Shown piece by piece: positions 43,375 to 51,369 of a stretch of DNA of 64,000 bases. The stretch lies in the NCBI GenBank assembly GCA_910574195.1, contig CAJTBF010000002.1, positions 297,651-361,650 on the forward strand, read 5' to 3'. The DNA is from Lachnospiraceae bacterium. Lineage in GTDB: Bacteria; Bacillota; Clostridia; Lachnospirales; Lachnospiraceae. How positions within the stretch are numbered: the first letter of the stretch is position 1; each line of letters opens with the position of its first letter. The notes beneath the pieces are model-generated. The model was not told where the DNA came from, ran no database searches, and worked only from the letters and a program-made list of their open reading frames with translations. A program made the position numbers and the translations under genes.

Positions 43375-43674
43375 TTACAATAAATAGTTATACTCTGACA
43401 ATAGAAAGCTATATTTTACAATAAATATCCATAATAGCGGCTCATGTGTGAATTTTACAATAATTATTCATACTGGCGCACTGGTATTTACAATAAAAAG
43501 TTATACTGGTGTGAAGTCGCTGAATGGATTGGTTGTAAGAGTGTTTTTTGTTGTCGGTGGAGGTATTGCTGTTGCGTGGAATGTTCCATGCGATGGCATT
43601 TTTATTTGCAAATCCAGTGTTTGTATAACTATCTATTGTCAAAATGGAGAAAGGAGTATGACTTATTATTGTCA
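43375..43674. repeat. Seven-copy array of a ~21-bp repeat upstream of the methylase
   Basis: Consensus T(T/G)ACAATAAATAGTTATACT. Direct copies start at 43375, 43396, 43416, 43455 and 43488. Inverted copies lie at 43621-43641 and 43656-43674. The first three are head-to-tail with 20-21 nt period. The last inverted copy covers the ATG 43658. The 317-nt region has no convincing gene. The arrangement suits a repeated protein-binding site. Confidence 0.75.
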
Positions 43675-43718
43675 AGAAACAGGAAAGGAATTGTGTTTAT
43701 CCTGCCGACTGTCTGGAA

Positions 43719-44450
43719 GTGCTGCGGGAACTTCCAGACAGAAGCGTGGATGTAGTGATTGCCGACCCGCCGTATTACCGCATGAAAGGGGACTTTGATT
43801 TTGTGTTCCAGACAGTTTCGGAATATCTGGAATGGTGTCTGGCGTGGGCGGGGGAATGCCATAGGATTTTGAAGCCTACGGGTGCGTTTTACTGTTGGGG
43901 GAGCTGCCAGATGATAGACAAACTCTCTACCCACGTTTTAGACAAGTTTGACTGGATAAAGCGGAATCTGATTGTCTGGAATTACAGGACGGGGCGACCT
44001 GCGAAAGCGACCTATCGGAATGAAGCGGAGTTCTTGTGGTTTTACAGTAACCCCTTGCATGAAATAAACATTGATGCCGTCCGCATCCCGTATGATGAGG
44101 GCGGCGAAAAAGACAAGCGGAAAAACCCAAAGGGGAAATCCTGCGGGAACGTATGGGAGTTTCCGAGGATTATGCCCAATTATAAAGAAGCGACGGGGCA
44201 TCCCACGCAGAAGCCAGAGAAGCTGGCGGAACGGATGCTGCTTGCAAGCAGCAGGGCGGGCGATTTAGTGGTAATCCCCTTTGCAGGCTCTGGGAGCGAG
44301 GTAGTCCAGTGCATCAAAAACGGGCGTGACTTTATCGCTTCTGAAATCAATGAAGTTTATGTGGAGAATATCATTCTGCCACGGCTGCAAAAAGAAACGG
44401 CTTGCAGCGTATCGGCACAGGAGAAAGGAGGATTTTTATGTCGGAGATAA
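43719..44450 (+). CDS. Beta-class DNA methyltransferase (N6-adenine or N4-cytosine), disturbed start
   Basis: The frame carries motif IV ADPPYY first and the SAM-binding FAGSGSE near the end, the order of beta-class enzymes, with a TGHPTQKPEKLAERM region between. Coding similarity extends upstream of GTG 43719 to about 43665 (residues VYPADCLEVLRELPD are family-typical), but that frame has no ATG, GTG or TTG before a TGA at 43659. ATG 43658 behind GGAG is one frame off. Either a single-base change disrupted the true start, or initiation at an ATT codon or a +1 shift is used. It may protect element DNA from restriction. Confidence 0.8.
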   Translation: MLRELPDRSVDVVIADPPYYRMKGDFDFVFQTVSEYLEWCLAWAGECHRILKPTGAFYCWGSCQMIDKLSTHVLDKFDWIKRNLIVWNYRTGRPAKATYRNEAEFLWFYSNPLHEINIDAVRIPYDEGGEKDKRKNPKGKSCGNVWEFPRIMPNYKEATGHPTQKPEKLAERMLLASSRAGDLVVIPFAGSGSEVVQCIKNGRDFIASEINEVYVENIILPRLQKETACSVSAQEKGGFLCRR

Positions 44451-44842
44451 GGTTTCGCAACGCAGCCCACCGTGATTTTTTTCTGGAAAGCATGATAAAG
44501 TGTAAGGTCAACGACTGCTATCACAGGGCGTTTTTCTATGTGATGGGGATTGCGGGGGAAACAAGGCAGAACATCAACGCCATGTTCGATTTTAAGACGG
44601 ACTGCATCAAGCCAGAGGGGATGCACGCAGGCTGGCAGACGAGCGGCACGGTCAAAGTCTGCCACCTTGCCTTTAACCTCTGGAACGGTTACGCCGAGGA
44701 GGGGCGTGAGAAACTATTCACGCCAGAGGAATTGTTCTGCTGCGAGTTCGCCCCGTATTTCATGGAGGGCATCAAGGCACGGTATCCCGAATATTGCAGG
44801 GATTTACCAACGCCCAAGAAGCAGGCAGAGCATACACGGTAG
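44438..44842 (+). CDS. DUF6075-like hypothetical protein (134 aa)
   Basis: The pattern FRNAAHRDFFLESM, NDCYHRAFFYVMGIAGETRQN, WQTSGTVKVCHLAFNLWN and FCCEFAPYFMEGIKARYPEY is one I recognise from a common ICE and phage protein family of unknown function. ATG 44438 follows AAAGGAGG and overlaps the methylase by 13 nt. No catalytic motif is evident. Confidence 0.75.
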   Translation: MSEIRFRNAAHRDFFLESMIKCKVNDCYHRAFFYVMGIAGETRQNINAMFDFKTDCIKPEGMHAGWQTSGTVKVCHLAFNLWNGYAEEGREKLFTPEELFCCEFAPYFMEGIKARYPEYCRDLPTPKKQAEHTR

Positions 44843-44860
44843 CTGAAAACAAGAAAAAAG

Positions 44861-44960
44861 GAAATACCCTGCGGGCATACCTCTATGCCCAAAAGCAGGG
44901 CAAGAACAAAGAAACACCCTGCGGGCATACCATTATGCCCAGAAAGCAGGACAGAATAAA
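44861..44960. repeat. Two tandem 50-bp hairpin repeats before the sortase gene
   Basis: Each unit has CCCTGC, GGGCATA, a 4-nt loop, TATGCCC, a few A, and GCAGG(G/A): at 44867-44900 and 44917-44951. Flanks GAAA(T/C)A and CAAGAACAAA/CAGAATAAA are also repeated. The units form strong stems without T-runs. Confidence 0.8.
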
Positions 44961-44974
44961 GAAAGGAATATTTT

Positions 44975-45760
44975 ATGAATCTGAAAAACTATAAATGTAT
45001 TCTCTGTATTACCGCCGCTGTTACCTTTTTAGGAGCAGCGGTTTTTTGTGGCTTTAAGATTTATAGCCATTACCAGCAGATAGACGAGCAGACGGAAGCC
45101 TTTGCGGAGATTGCAAAGGTCGTGGAGAACGCCGAGCCAGAGGAAGAACTGCCCAGAGATAAGGATACGCCCGTCAGCGAGGGAGAGGATATTCTTGCAA
45201 AGTACAAGGAACTGTATTTGCAGAATGAGGATATGGTCGGGTGGATTGCCATAGACGGAACAAGCATCAACTACCCCGTCATGCAGAGCAGGAACAGCCC
45301 GAATTTCTATCTGAAGCACAGCTTTGAAAAGGAATACAGCGATTTGGGAGTGCCGTATATCCAAGAGGACTGCGACCTTGCGGCAAGTGATAATCTGGTT
45401 ATCTACGGACACCACATCAAAGGCGGCAGGATGTTCGGGGCGTTGGAAGATTATAAATCCAAGAGCTTTTATGAGAAACACAGGAATATCCAGTTTGACA
45501 CCCTCACGGAGCAGGCAGAGTATGAAATTATTGCTGTTTTTAAGACCGTGGCGTACAGCTCGGAGGGCTACCGCTACTATGATTTTGTCAATGCGGAGAA
45601 TGAAAAAGAATTTAATGCCTTTGTCGGGAAGTGTAAGGAACTTGCCTTGTATGATACGGGCGTGACCGCTGAATATGGGGATAAGCTCATTACCCTGTCC
45701 ACCTGCGAATACTCCGCACAGAACGGCAGGCTTGCCGTGGTGGCGAAAAAAGCAGACTGA
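44975..45760 (+). CDS. srtB: Class B sortase
   Basis: 261 residues. An N-terminal signal-anchor (about 7-27) places the enzyme outside the membrane. The sortase core has SINYPVMQSRN, the catalytic His in VIYGHHIKGG, catalytic Cys244 in TLSTCEYS and Arg252 in NGRLAVV. The spacing and the extra helix before the core match class B. It is the element's only sortase, so it may anchor the TPKTG adhesin at 13136, although class B enzymes often use NPxTN-type signals; substrate matching is inference. GAAAGG precedes the ATG. Confidence 0.9.
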   Translation: MNLKNYKCILCITAAVTFLGAAVFCGFKIYSHYQQIDEQTEAFAEIAKVVENAEPEEELPRDKDTPVSEGEDILAKYKELYLQNEDMVGWIAIDGTSINYPVMQSRNSPNFYLKHSFEKEYSDLGVPYIQEDCDLAASDNLVIYGHHIKGGRMFGALEDYKSKSFYEKHRNIQFDTLTEQAEYEIIAVFKTVAYSSEGYRYYDFVNAENEKEFNAFVGKCKELALYDTGVTAEYGDKLITLSTCEYSAQNGRLAVVAKKAD

Positions 45761-45798
45761 CATGACCGCAAATCTTCTGGGAAAGGAGGTCGGATTTT

Positions 45799-47625
45799 AT
45801 GGCTGATATAAAGACCAGAGATGCGGTCAAAGGTACGATTAAAACTTTAGACAAAGCCGCCATAGCAGGCAGTCGAATGAAATCCGCTTACGCTAAGACA
45901 AAGGACAAGGCGAAGCAGGGATATTATGCAGAGGAAAATTCCCCCACGGAATATGCCGCCGACAAGGTTTCCCATGCTTCGGGATGTATCAAGGACGAGG
46001 GCATCCACCAATTCAATAAGCAGGGGCAGAAAAACGCCGAAGCCACAAGAGAGAATATCGGTAAAGTAAAGGATAAAATCGCCGACTTTAAGGCAAAGCG
46101 GGCGAAGAAAGCCGCAGAGCAGAAAACAATGCGGAATAAGGCAGGACAAAACGCCATGCGTACAATGGGACAGGACGGCTTGCAGGAGGTTCAAGGGACT
46201 GCAAGCCGTCCCGCTGTTTCTGCTACTCATTCTACTCCTGTCAAGACCGAAACGCCCCAGACGGCGGCAAACTCACTAATAAAGACCAGACAACAGGGAA
46301 AGCGGACGATAAAGACAACCGCCAGAAATGCGGAAAAGTCCGTCAAGACCACAGCAAAAGGGACGGTCAAGGCGACGGAAAAAGGCGTGAAAACTGCAAA
46401 GGCGACATCCAAGACAGCGATTAAGACCAGGTCGCAGACTGCAAAGGCGGCGCAGAAAACGGCGAAAGCATCTGCCAAAGCCGCCCAGAAAGCGGCGCAG
46501 ACGGCAAAAGCCACTGCAAAGGCGACAGCCGAAGCGACGAAAGCCACGGTCAAGGCTACCATTGCGGCGGTCAAGGCAATCATAGCGGGGACAAAAGCGT
46601 TGATTTCTGCCCTTATCGCGGGCGGCTGGATTGCCATTGTGATAATCATTATCGTCGTCCTGCTTGGGTGCGCCGTTTCCCTGTTCGGGGGCGGCAGCGA
46701 CAGCACTTCCTATACCCCTGTCAGTGCGGAAGTGGAAGCCTACACGCCGCTGATACAAAAGTATGCGAAGCAGTACGGCATCCCCGAATATGTGGAGCTT
46801 ATCAAGGCGGTGATGATGCAGGAAAGCGGTGGACGTGGACTTGACCCGATGCAGGCGGCGGAGGGGAGCTTTAACAAGAGATACCCCCATGAGCCGAACG
46901 GAATCAAAGACCCCGAATATTCCATCGAGTGCGGCGTGCAGGAATTAAAAGCAGCCCTTGTTTCAGCCGAGGTGGAGAACCCGATTGACATGGAGCGCAT
47001 CAAGCTCGCCTTGCAGGGCTACAACTTTGGGAACGGGTATATCTCATGGGCAAAGAGCAACTACGGCGGCTATTCCTATGCAAATGCGGTGGAGTTTTCC
47101 GCAATGCAGGCACAGCGGCTCGGTTGGGAGAAGTACGGCGACACACAGTACCCCGCCCATGTATTACGCTACTACCCATACGGGAGGGCGTTTACAAGCG
47201 GAGGAAACCAAGCCATTGTGGAGGTTGCATTGACGCAGCTCGGCAACGAGGGCGGTCAGCCTTATTGGAGCTGGTACGGTTTTGGCGGGCGTGTGGAATG
47301 GTGCGCCTGCTTCGCATCGTGGTGTGCCGACCAGTGCGGCTATCTGGAAAGCGGCATCATCCCGAAATTTTCCCTCTGCTCGGACGGTGTGAACTGGTTC
47401 AAGGGCAAAGGGCAATGGCAGGATAAGAACTATGAGCCGCAGGCAGGCGACCTCATTTTCTTTGATTGGGGGAGCGACGGCTCAATCGACCATGTGGGAA
47501 TCGTAGAGAAATGCGAGAATGGGACGGTCTACACCGTGGAGGGCAACTCTGGGGATGCCTGCAAACAGCAGAGCTATCCAGTCGGGAGCGGCTCAATATA
47601 CGGCTACGGATGTCCAAACTATTAG
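45799..47625 (+). CDS. CwlT-like bifunctional wall hydrolase with Lys-rich N-terminus
   Basis: 608 residues. Roughly residues 1-270 are Lys/Ala/Thr-rich repeats (KTAKATSKTAIKTRSQ type) like a histone H1 tail and would be cytoplasmic. One membrane span follows (about 278-298). Outside come a lysozyme-like muramidase domain (about 320-440, AVMMQESGG with the catalytic Glu) and a CHAP/NlpC-P60 peptidase domain (about 480-600, WCACFASWC with the catalytic Cys, then DHVGIVE with the His). Such enzymes cut peptidoglycan for the conjugation channel. The long basic N-terminus is unusual. AAAGGAGG precedes the ATG. Confidence 0.9.
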   Translation: MADIKTRDAVKGTIKTLDKAAIAGSRMKSAYAKTKDKAKQGYYAEENSPTEYAADKVSHASGCIKDEGIHQFNKQGQKNAEATRENIGKVKDKIADFKAKRAKKAAEQKTMRNKAGQNAMRTMGQDGLQEVQGTASRPAVSATHSTPVKTETPQTAANSLIKTRQQGKRTIKTTARNAEKSVKTTAKGTVKATEKGVKTAKATSKTAIKTRSQTAKAAQKTAKASAKAAQKAAQTAKATAKATAEATKATVKATIAAVKAIIAGTKALISALIAGGWIAIVIIIIVVLLGCAVSLFGGGSDSTSYTPVSAEVEAYTPLIQKYAKQYGIPEYVELIKAVMMQESGGRGLDPMQAAEGSFNKRYPHEPNGIKDPEYSIECGVQELKAALVSAEVENPIDMERIKLALQGYNFGNGYISWAKSNYGGYSYANAVEFSAMQAQRLGWEKYGDTQYPAHVLRYYPYGRAFTSGGNQAIVEVALTQLGNEGGQPYWSWYGFGGRVEWCACFASWCADQCGYLESGIIPKFSLCSDGVNWFKGKGQWQDKNYEPQAGDLIFFDWGSDGSIDHVGIVEKCENGTVYTVEGNSGDACKQQSYPVGSGSIYGYGCPNY

Positions 47626-47652
47626 TTGAACAAGGTAAAAGGAAACCAGAGG

Positions 47653-48009
47653 TCAATCCTCTGGCTGCTCTTTTGCCTTACATATCCCCTGCGCCGTCCC
47701 TGCTATGATTGTCAGCTCTGAATCATCGAATGTGTCAAAGAGTGAGTCCAACTGTCGGCGGAGTGAAGATTTTTGTATGTGTTTATCGGAAAATATGTAT
47801 TGGTCAGCCGAGATGTCAAACATTGTGATAAGTTGGATGAATAGCATAAATCTTGGCTGCTGTCCCTCTTTTTCGATAGACTGGAGGTATCTTGGCGTAA
47901 TGTCAAGCTGTTCGGCTAATTCCTCTCTTGTCAGACCATTTTTTTCACGGGCATCCTTGATTGCTTCTCCAAAAGGCATAAAGTCAAAAGTTTCTGGTAC
48001 TTCATTCAT
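47653..48009 (-). CDS. XRE-family transcriptional regulator
   Basis: 118 residues, the only minus-strand gene in the ICE. The N-terminal helix-turn-helix (GEAIKDAREKNGLTREELAEQLDITPRYLQSIEKEGQQP) is typical XRE. The C-terminal part may mediate dimerisation. It lies divergent from the van cluster; a dyad with TTTCGTAAAA and TTTTACGGAAA (48024-48060) sits right at its promoter and could be its autoregulatory operator. It could control transfer genes or the van cluster; not decided. Confidence 0.82.
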   Translation of the reverse strand: MNEVPETFDFMPFGEAIKDAREKNGLTREELAEQLDITPRYLQSIEKEGQQPRFMLFIQLITMFDISADQYIFSDKHIQKSSLRRQLDSLFDTFDDSELTIIAGTAQGICKAKEQPED

Positions 48010-48346
48010 AAAGTATCACCTCATTTTTCGTAAAAGTTCATACAGATATTTTACGGAAATCAAAGTTCTTATGAAACGAGGTGACATTTCTACATATAGG
48101 ATATATGATTTCCTATGTATAGAAGTGAAAGAACTATCCCCTCTTTTTTATCCCCTTGCATAGAGTTGTTATTATTCTTTATAGCGTATATAATAATAAT
48201 CGCAATCAAAATATGATACGGAAATTACAGAGATACCTTGAATCTATACGGCGATTAGGAAAATCTTAACAATTTCTTATTGGAAAGTGCAGGATTGCTT
48301 ATGTGCAATTTAGTAAAATAAAACAAAAGGAAAGGAATGGACTGAT
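48010..48346. promoter_or_regulatory. Divergent regulatory region between XRE gene and vanR
   Basis: It holds the XRE dyad (48024-48060), an inverted repeat ATTTCTACATATAGGA...TCCTATGTATAGAAGT (48086-48126) whose left arm recurs at 54535-54550, and CTTA-N7-CTTA (48265-48279), the same 11-bp-spaced direct repeat that precedes vanG, a likely VanR site. No gene is seen in it. Confidence 0.6.
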
Positions 48347-49042
48347 ATGGAGAATAAAATACTGATTGTAGATGATGAACAGGAAATAGCAGACCTTGTT
48401 TCCCTTTATCTTGAAAATGAGAATTTTACTGTATATAAATTTTATAATGCCAAAGATGCAATGGCTTGTATTGAAAGTGAAACCCTTGATTTGGCAATTT
48501 TGGACGTTATGCTGCCTGATATGAACGGTTTCCAAATATGCAAAAAGATAAGGGAGAAATATCGCTATCCAGTGATAATGCTCACGGCAAAGGGAGAGGA
48601 AATTGATAAAATAACGGGATTAACATTAGGGGCAGACGATTATATTACGAAACCGTTTTTGCCTTTAGAATTGGTCGCTCGTGTGAAAGCCCAACTAAGA
48701 AGATATAAAAAATACAATGTGGGAAATGAGCCAGAGGAAGATATTTTGATTCATTCTGGTTTAGTTCTAAATGTGAAAACGCATGAGTGTACTTTAAATG
48801 AAAAGCCTCTTTCATTAACGCCTACGGAGTTTTCTATATTACGGATTTTGTGTCAGCAGAAAGGAAATGTAGTCAGTTCGGAGGAACTTTTTCATCAAAT
48901 ATGGGGGGATGAATATTTCAGTAAAAGCAATAACACCATTACTGTTCATATTCGGCATCTTCGTGAGAAAATGGGAGATTCATTTGAAGAACCACAATAT
49001 ATAAAAACAGTCTGGGGGTGTGGATACAAAATTGAAAATTAA
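48347..49042 (+). CDS. vanR: VanR-type response regulator
   Basis: 231 residues of the OmpR family. The receiver domain has the acid pocket VDDEQ, phospho-acceptor Asp53 in ILDVMLPD, and Lys in YITKPF. The C-terminal winged helix has SLTPTEFSILRIL and HIRHLREKMGD. With VanS it should switch on the D-Ala-D-Ser genes when a glycopeptide is present. GGAAAGGAATGG precedes the ATG. It overlaps vanS by 23 nt. Confidence 0.9.
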   Translation: MENKILIVDDEQEIADLVSLYLENENFTVYKFYNAKDAMACIESETLDLAILDVMLPDMNGFQICKKIREKYRYPVIMLTAKGEEIDKITGLTLGADDYITKPFLPLELVARVKAQLRRYKKYNVGNEPEEDILIHSGLVLNVKTHECTLNEKPLSLTPTEFSILRILCQQKGNVVSSEELFHQIWGDEYFSKSNNTITVHIRHLREKMGDSFEEPQYIKTVWGCGYKIEN

Positions 49043-50174
49043 GATTTCAAAGACAACTACACTAATTGGCACTTGTATCCTCGGCATTGCTGCTTGTTTT
49101 GGATTGTATTATCTGGTAGATAAGGTTTGGAACGGCTTTTTTGTGGATTGGTTCACGGCTAAGTACATGAATACGCATGAGGTTTATTCTGCTGATGTGG
49201 GAAAAGATATTCTTGTTACAGAGCCTTTGTGGTCGGAGCTGAAAGTATTTATCTTGACAGTTCTGATTATAATCGTACTTATCTGCATTGCAATTACTTT
49301 TGCGGTTGCAAATTTACATGCAAAGGCAGAAGTGAGAAAATCCATCACTGCGACTTCGGTGATGCTGCATGACTTTATGATAGAAGAAAAAGGAAATATA
49401 GATATTTTTCCAAAAGAGTATGCCGAAATTTCAGCCCAGATGTCCGAAATAAAATCCACGATGCAGCGGCATGAACAAATGTTAAAGGAAGAAGCAAGCA
49501 GAAAAAATGATTTGATTGCTTACCTTGCACATGATTTAAAGACACCGCTTACCTCTGTTATCGGATATTTAGCATTATTGGATGAAGCACAGGATATGCC
49601 GATAGAACAAAAAACAAAATATGTAAATATTGCATTAAGCAAAGCACTTCGTTTAGAAAAGCTTATCAACGAATTTTTTGATATAACAAGATATAATCTG
49701 CAACAAATTGATTTGGAAAAAGAATCTATAAACCTCTGTCATATGTTGGTTCAAATGACAGATGAATTTTACCCGCTGTTAAATGCTCATGGTAATCAAA
49801 CAGAGGTATGTGTTGATGAAGAAGTAACGGTTTATGGGGATTCTATGAAGTTAGCCAGAGTTTTCAATAACATTTTAAAAAATGCGATTTATTACAGTTA
49901 CCCAGATACGATAATTAAAATATGGGCTGAAAGCACAGATACGGATGTTTGGATTTATTTTTGCAATAAAGGAAAGACAATTCCAGAAGGTAAGTTAAAT
50001 TCTATTTTTGAGAAGTTTTTCCGTATGGATGAAGCACGTTCGACGAATACGGGAGGTGCAGGATTGGGGCTGGCGATTGCAAAAGAAATCATAACACTGC
50101 ATGGAGGTAAAATTACTGCCGAAAGTGAAAACGAATCAACAACTTTCCGTATCTCTTTACCTATAACACATTAG
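49020..50174 (+). CDS. vanS: VanS-type sensor histidine kinase
   Basis: 384 residues. Two membrane spans (about 13-33 and 76-98) flank a ~40-residue external loop. The HisKA domain has His171 in YLAHDLKTPLTS. The ATP-binding domain has the N box FNNILKNAIYYS and G box GAGLGLAIAKE. The short external loop suits direct sensing of a glycopeptide or precursor. GTG 49020 is used as start, with GGGGG next to it, inside the end of vanR. Confidence 0.9.
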   Translation: MDTKLKIKISKTTTLIGTCILGIAACFGLYYLVDKVWNGFFVDWFTAKYMNTHEVYSADVGKDILVTEPLWSELKVFILTVLIIIVLICIAITFAVANLHAKAEVRKSITATSVMLHDFMIEEKGNIDIFPKEYAEISAQMSEIKSTMQRHEQMLKEEASRKNDLIAYLAHDLKTPLTSVIGYLALLDEAQDMPIEQKTKYVNIALSKALRLEKLINEFFDITRYNLQQIDLEKESINLCHMLVQMTDEFYPLLNAHGNQTEVCVDEEVTVYGDSMKLARVFNNILKNAIYYSYPDTIIKIWAESTDTDVWIYFCNKGKTIPEGKLNSIFEKFFRMDEARSTNTGGAGLGLAIAKEIITLHGGKITAESENESTTFRISLPITH

Positions 50175-50191
50175 TAAAATATATAGGCTCT

Positions 50192-50206
50192 CTTAGCATT
50201 TTCTTA
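50192..50206 (+). promoter_or_regulatory. Probable VanR binding site before the resistance operon
   Basis: CTTA (50192-50195), GCATTTT, CTTA (50203-50206): a direct repeat with 11-bp period, the spacing of OmpR-family sites. The same arrangement stands before vanR (48265-48279), and a weaker ATA-GCATTTT-CTTA occurs after the racemase gene at 54263-54276. Confidence 0.5.
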
Positions 50207-50236
50207 GGAATTAGAAAATTGAATATTAAAGTATGG

Positions 50237-50277
50237 ATAGCTTCTGTTCAGTAGAATGAATACTGAATAGAAGCTAT
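50237..50277 (+). promoter_or_regulatory. 16-bp hairpin between vanS and vanG
   Basis: ATAGCTTCTGTTCAGT (50237-50252) and ACTGAATAGAAGCTAT (50262-50277) are inverted with one mismatch and a 9-nt loop. A short T-rich stretch follows. It may be an attenuator or terminator in the leader, or a dyad operator. Confidence 0.55.
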
Positions 50278-50307
50278 TTGCTTTGTATGAAAAAGGAGGA
50301 CTTCATA

Positions 50308-51369
50308 ATGAATCAACAAAAGAAAGTTGCTGTTTTTTTTGGCGGCTGCTCCACGGAATATGCAGTTTCGTTACAGTCGGCATATGCGGTAATTAAGTGT
50401 ATTGACACAAAGAAATATGTACCAATCTTAATAGGCATTGCCCCTCACTCTGGCAAATGGTACTGGTATCAAGGGGAACTGGAAAAGATAAAGGAGGATA
50501 ATTGGCAGTCAGAAGAAAACTGTACGCCAGTATTTCCGTCTTTTGACAGAACAGTTCACGGGTTGTGTTATTTGGACAATCATCATTTAGAGATAATTTC
50601 ATTCGATGCTGCATTGCCAGTTTTACATGGAAAGAACGGAGAAGATGGAACAATTCAAGGGGTTCTGGATTTGATGGGGATTCCTGTTATCGGATGTGGT
50701 TTATTATCTTCCGCTTTATGTATGGATAAAGAACTGGCTCACCGTATCGTAGAAATGAACGGAATAAAAGCTGCACGGTCTTTTACTATTAAGACAAATT
50801 ATTCAGAGGAAATGGTTCAGAAAAAAGCCCTAGAGCTTGGTTATCCTTTATTCGTAAAGCCTGTACGGTCTGGTTCATCGTTTGGGATTTCAAAAGTCTT
50901 ACATGAACAGGATTTGCTTTTAGCAATCGAGAGTGCCTTTGAGCATGATTCTACCGTTATTCTGGAAGAAATGGTTGATGGTTTTGAGGTTGGATGTGCA
51001 GTTTTGGGGAACAAGGATTCCGATTTGATTGTGGGTGAAGTTGATGAAATTGAATTGTCGGATGGATTTTTTGATTACACAGAGAAATATACATTGAAAA
51101 CTTCCAGTATTCATGTACCTGCACGTATTTCTCCACAAAAGGCAAAAGAAATTAAAGAAACAGCTCTTGAAATTTACAAAGCATTAAGTTGCTGCTGTTT
51201 TGCAAGGGTGGATATGTTTTTGACTCCCGCAGGGGAAATTTATTTTAATGAAGTAAACACAATTCCCGGCTTTACGGAGCATAGCCGTTATCCCAATATG
51301 TTAAAAGAAGCAGGTCTGCCATTTGATGAAGTAATCGGACGCTTGATTGAAATGGGGGTATCGAAGTGA
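50308..51369 (+). CDS. vanG: D-alanine--D-serine ligase, VanG type
   Basis: 353 residues, ATP-grasp family. It should make D-Ala-D-Ser, which lowers vancomycin affinity of cell-wall precursors. Visible motifs are VAVFFGGCSTEYAVS at the N-terminus, PLFVKPVRSGSSFGISK in the ATP-grasp core, and the omega-loop region FFDYTEKYTLKTSSIHVPARI, in which EKY agrees with D-Ser rather than D-lactate ligases. The metal site FFNEVNTIPG-like segment (YFNEVNTIPGFTEHSRYP) is intact. ATG 50308 follows AAAGGAGG. The assignment to the VanG branch is from gene context and resemblance and would need a tree. Confidence 0.88.
   Translation: MNQQKKVAVFFGGCSTEYAVSLQSAYAVIKCIDTKKYVPILIGIAPHSGKWYWYQGELEKIKEDNWQSEENCTPVFPSFDRTVHGLCYLDNHHLEIISFDAALPVLHGKNGEDGTIQGVLDLMGIPVIGCGLLSSALCMDKELAHRIVEMNGIKAARSFTIKTNYSEEMVQKKALELGYPLFVKPVRSGSSFGISKVLHEQDLLLAIESAFEHDSTVILEEMVDGFEVGCAVLGNKDSDLIVGEVDEIELSDGFFDYTEKYTLKTSSIHVPARISPQKAKEIKETALEIYKALSCCCFARVDMFLTPAGEIYFNEVNTIPGFTEHSRYPNMLKEAGLPFDEVIGRLIEMGVSK

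Noticed and set aside
43375..43674. Possible CRISPR array
   Set aside because: Repeats are imperfect, in both orientations, and adjacent without spacers of even length; no cas genes are near.
43444..43798. Open frames of 103-116 codons before the methylase
   Set aside because: They cover the repeat array and the off-frame methylase start; composition is not protein-like, no family is recognised.
44794..44994. 66-codon frame through the tandem hairpins
   Set aside because: The sequence is explained by the 50-bp DNA repeats; the predicted peptide is only the translation of the repeat.
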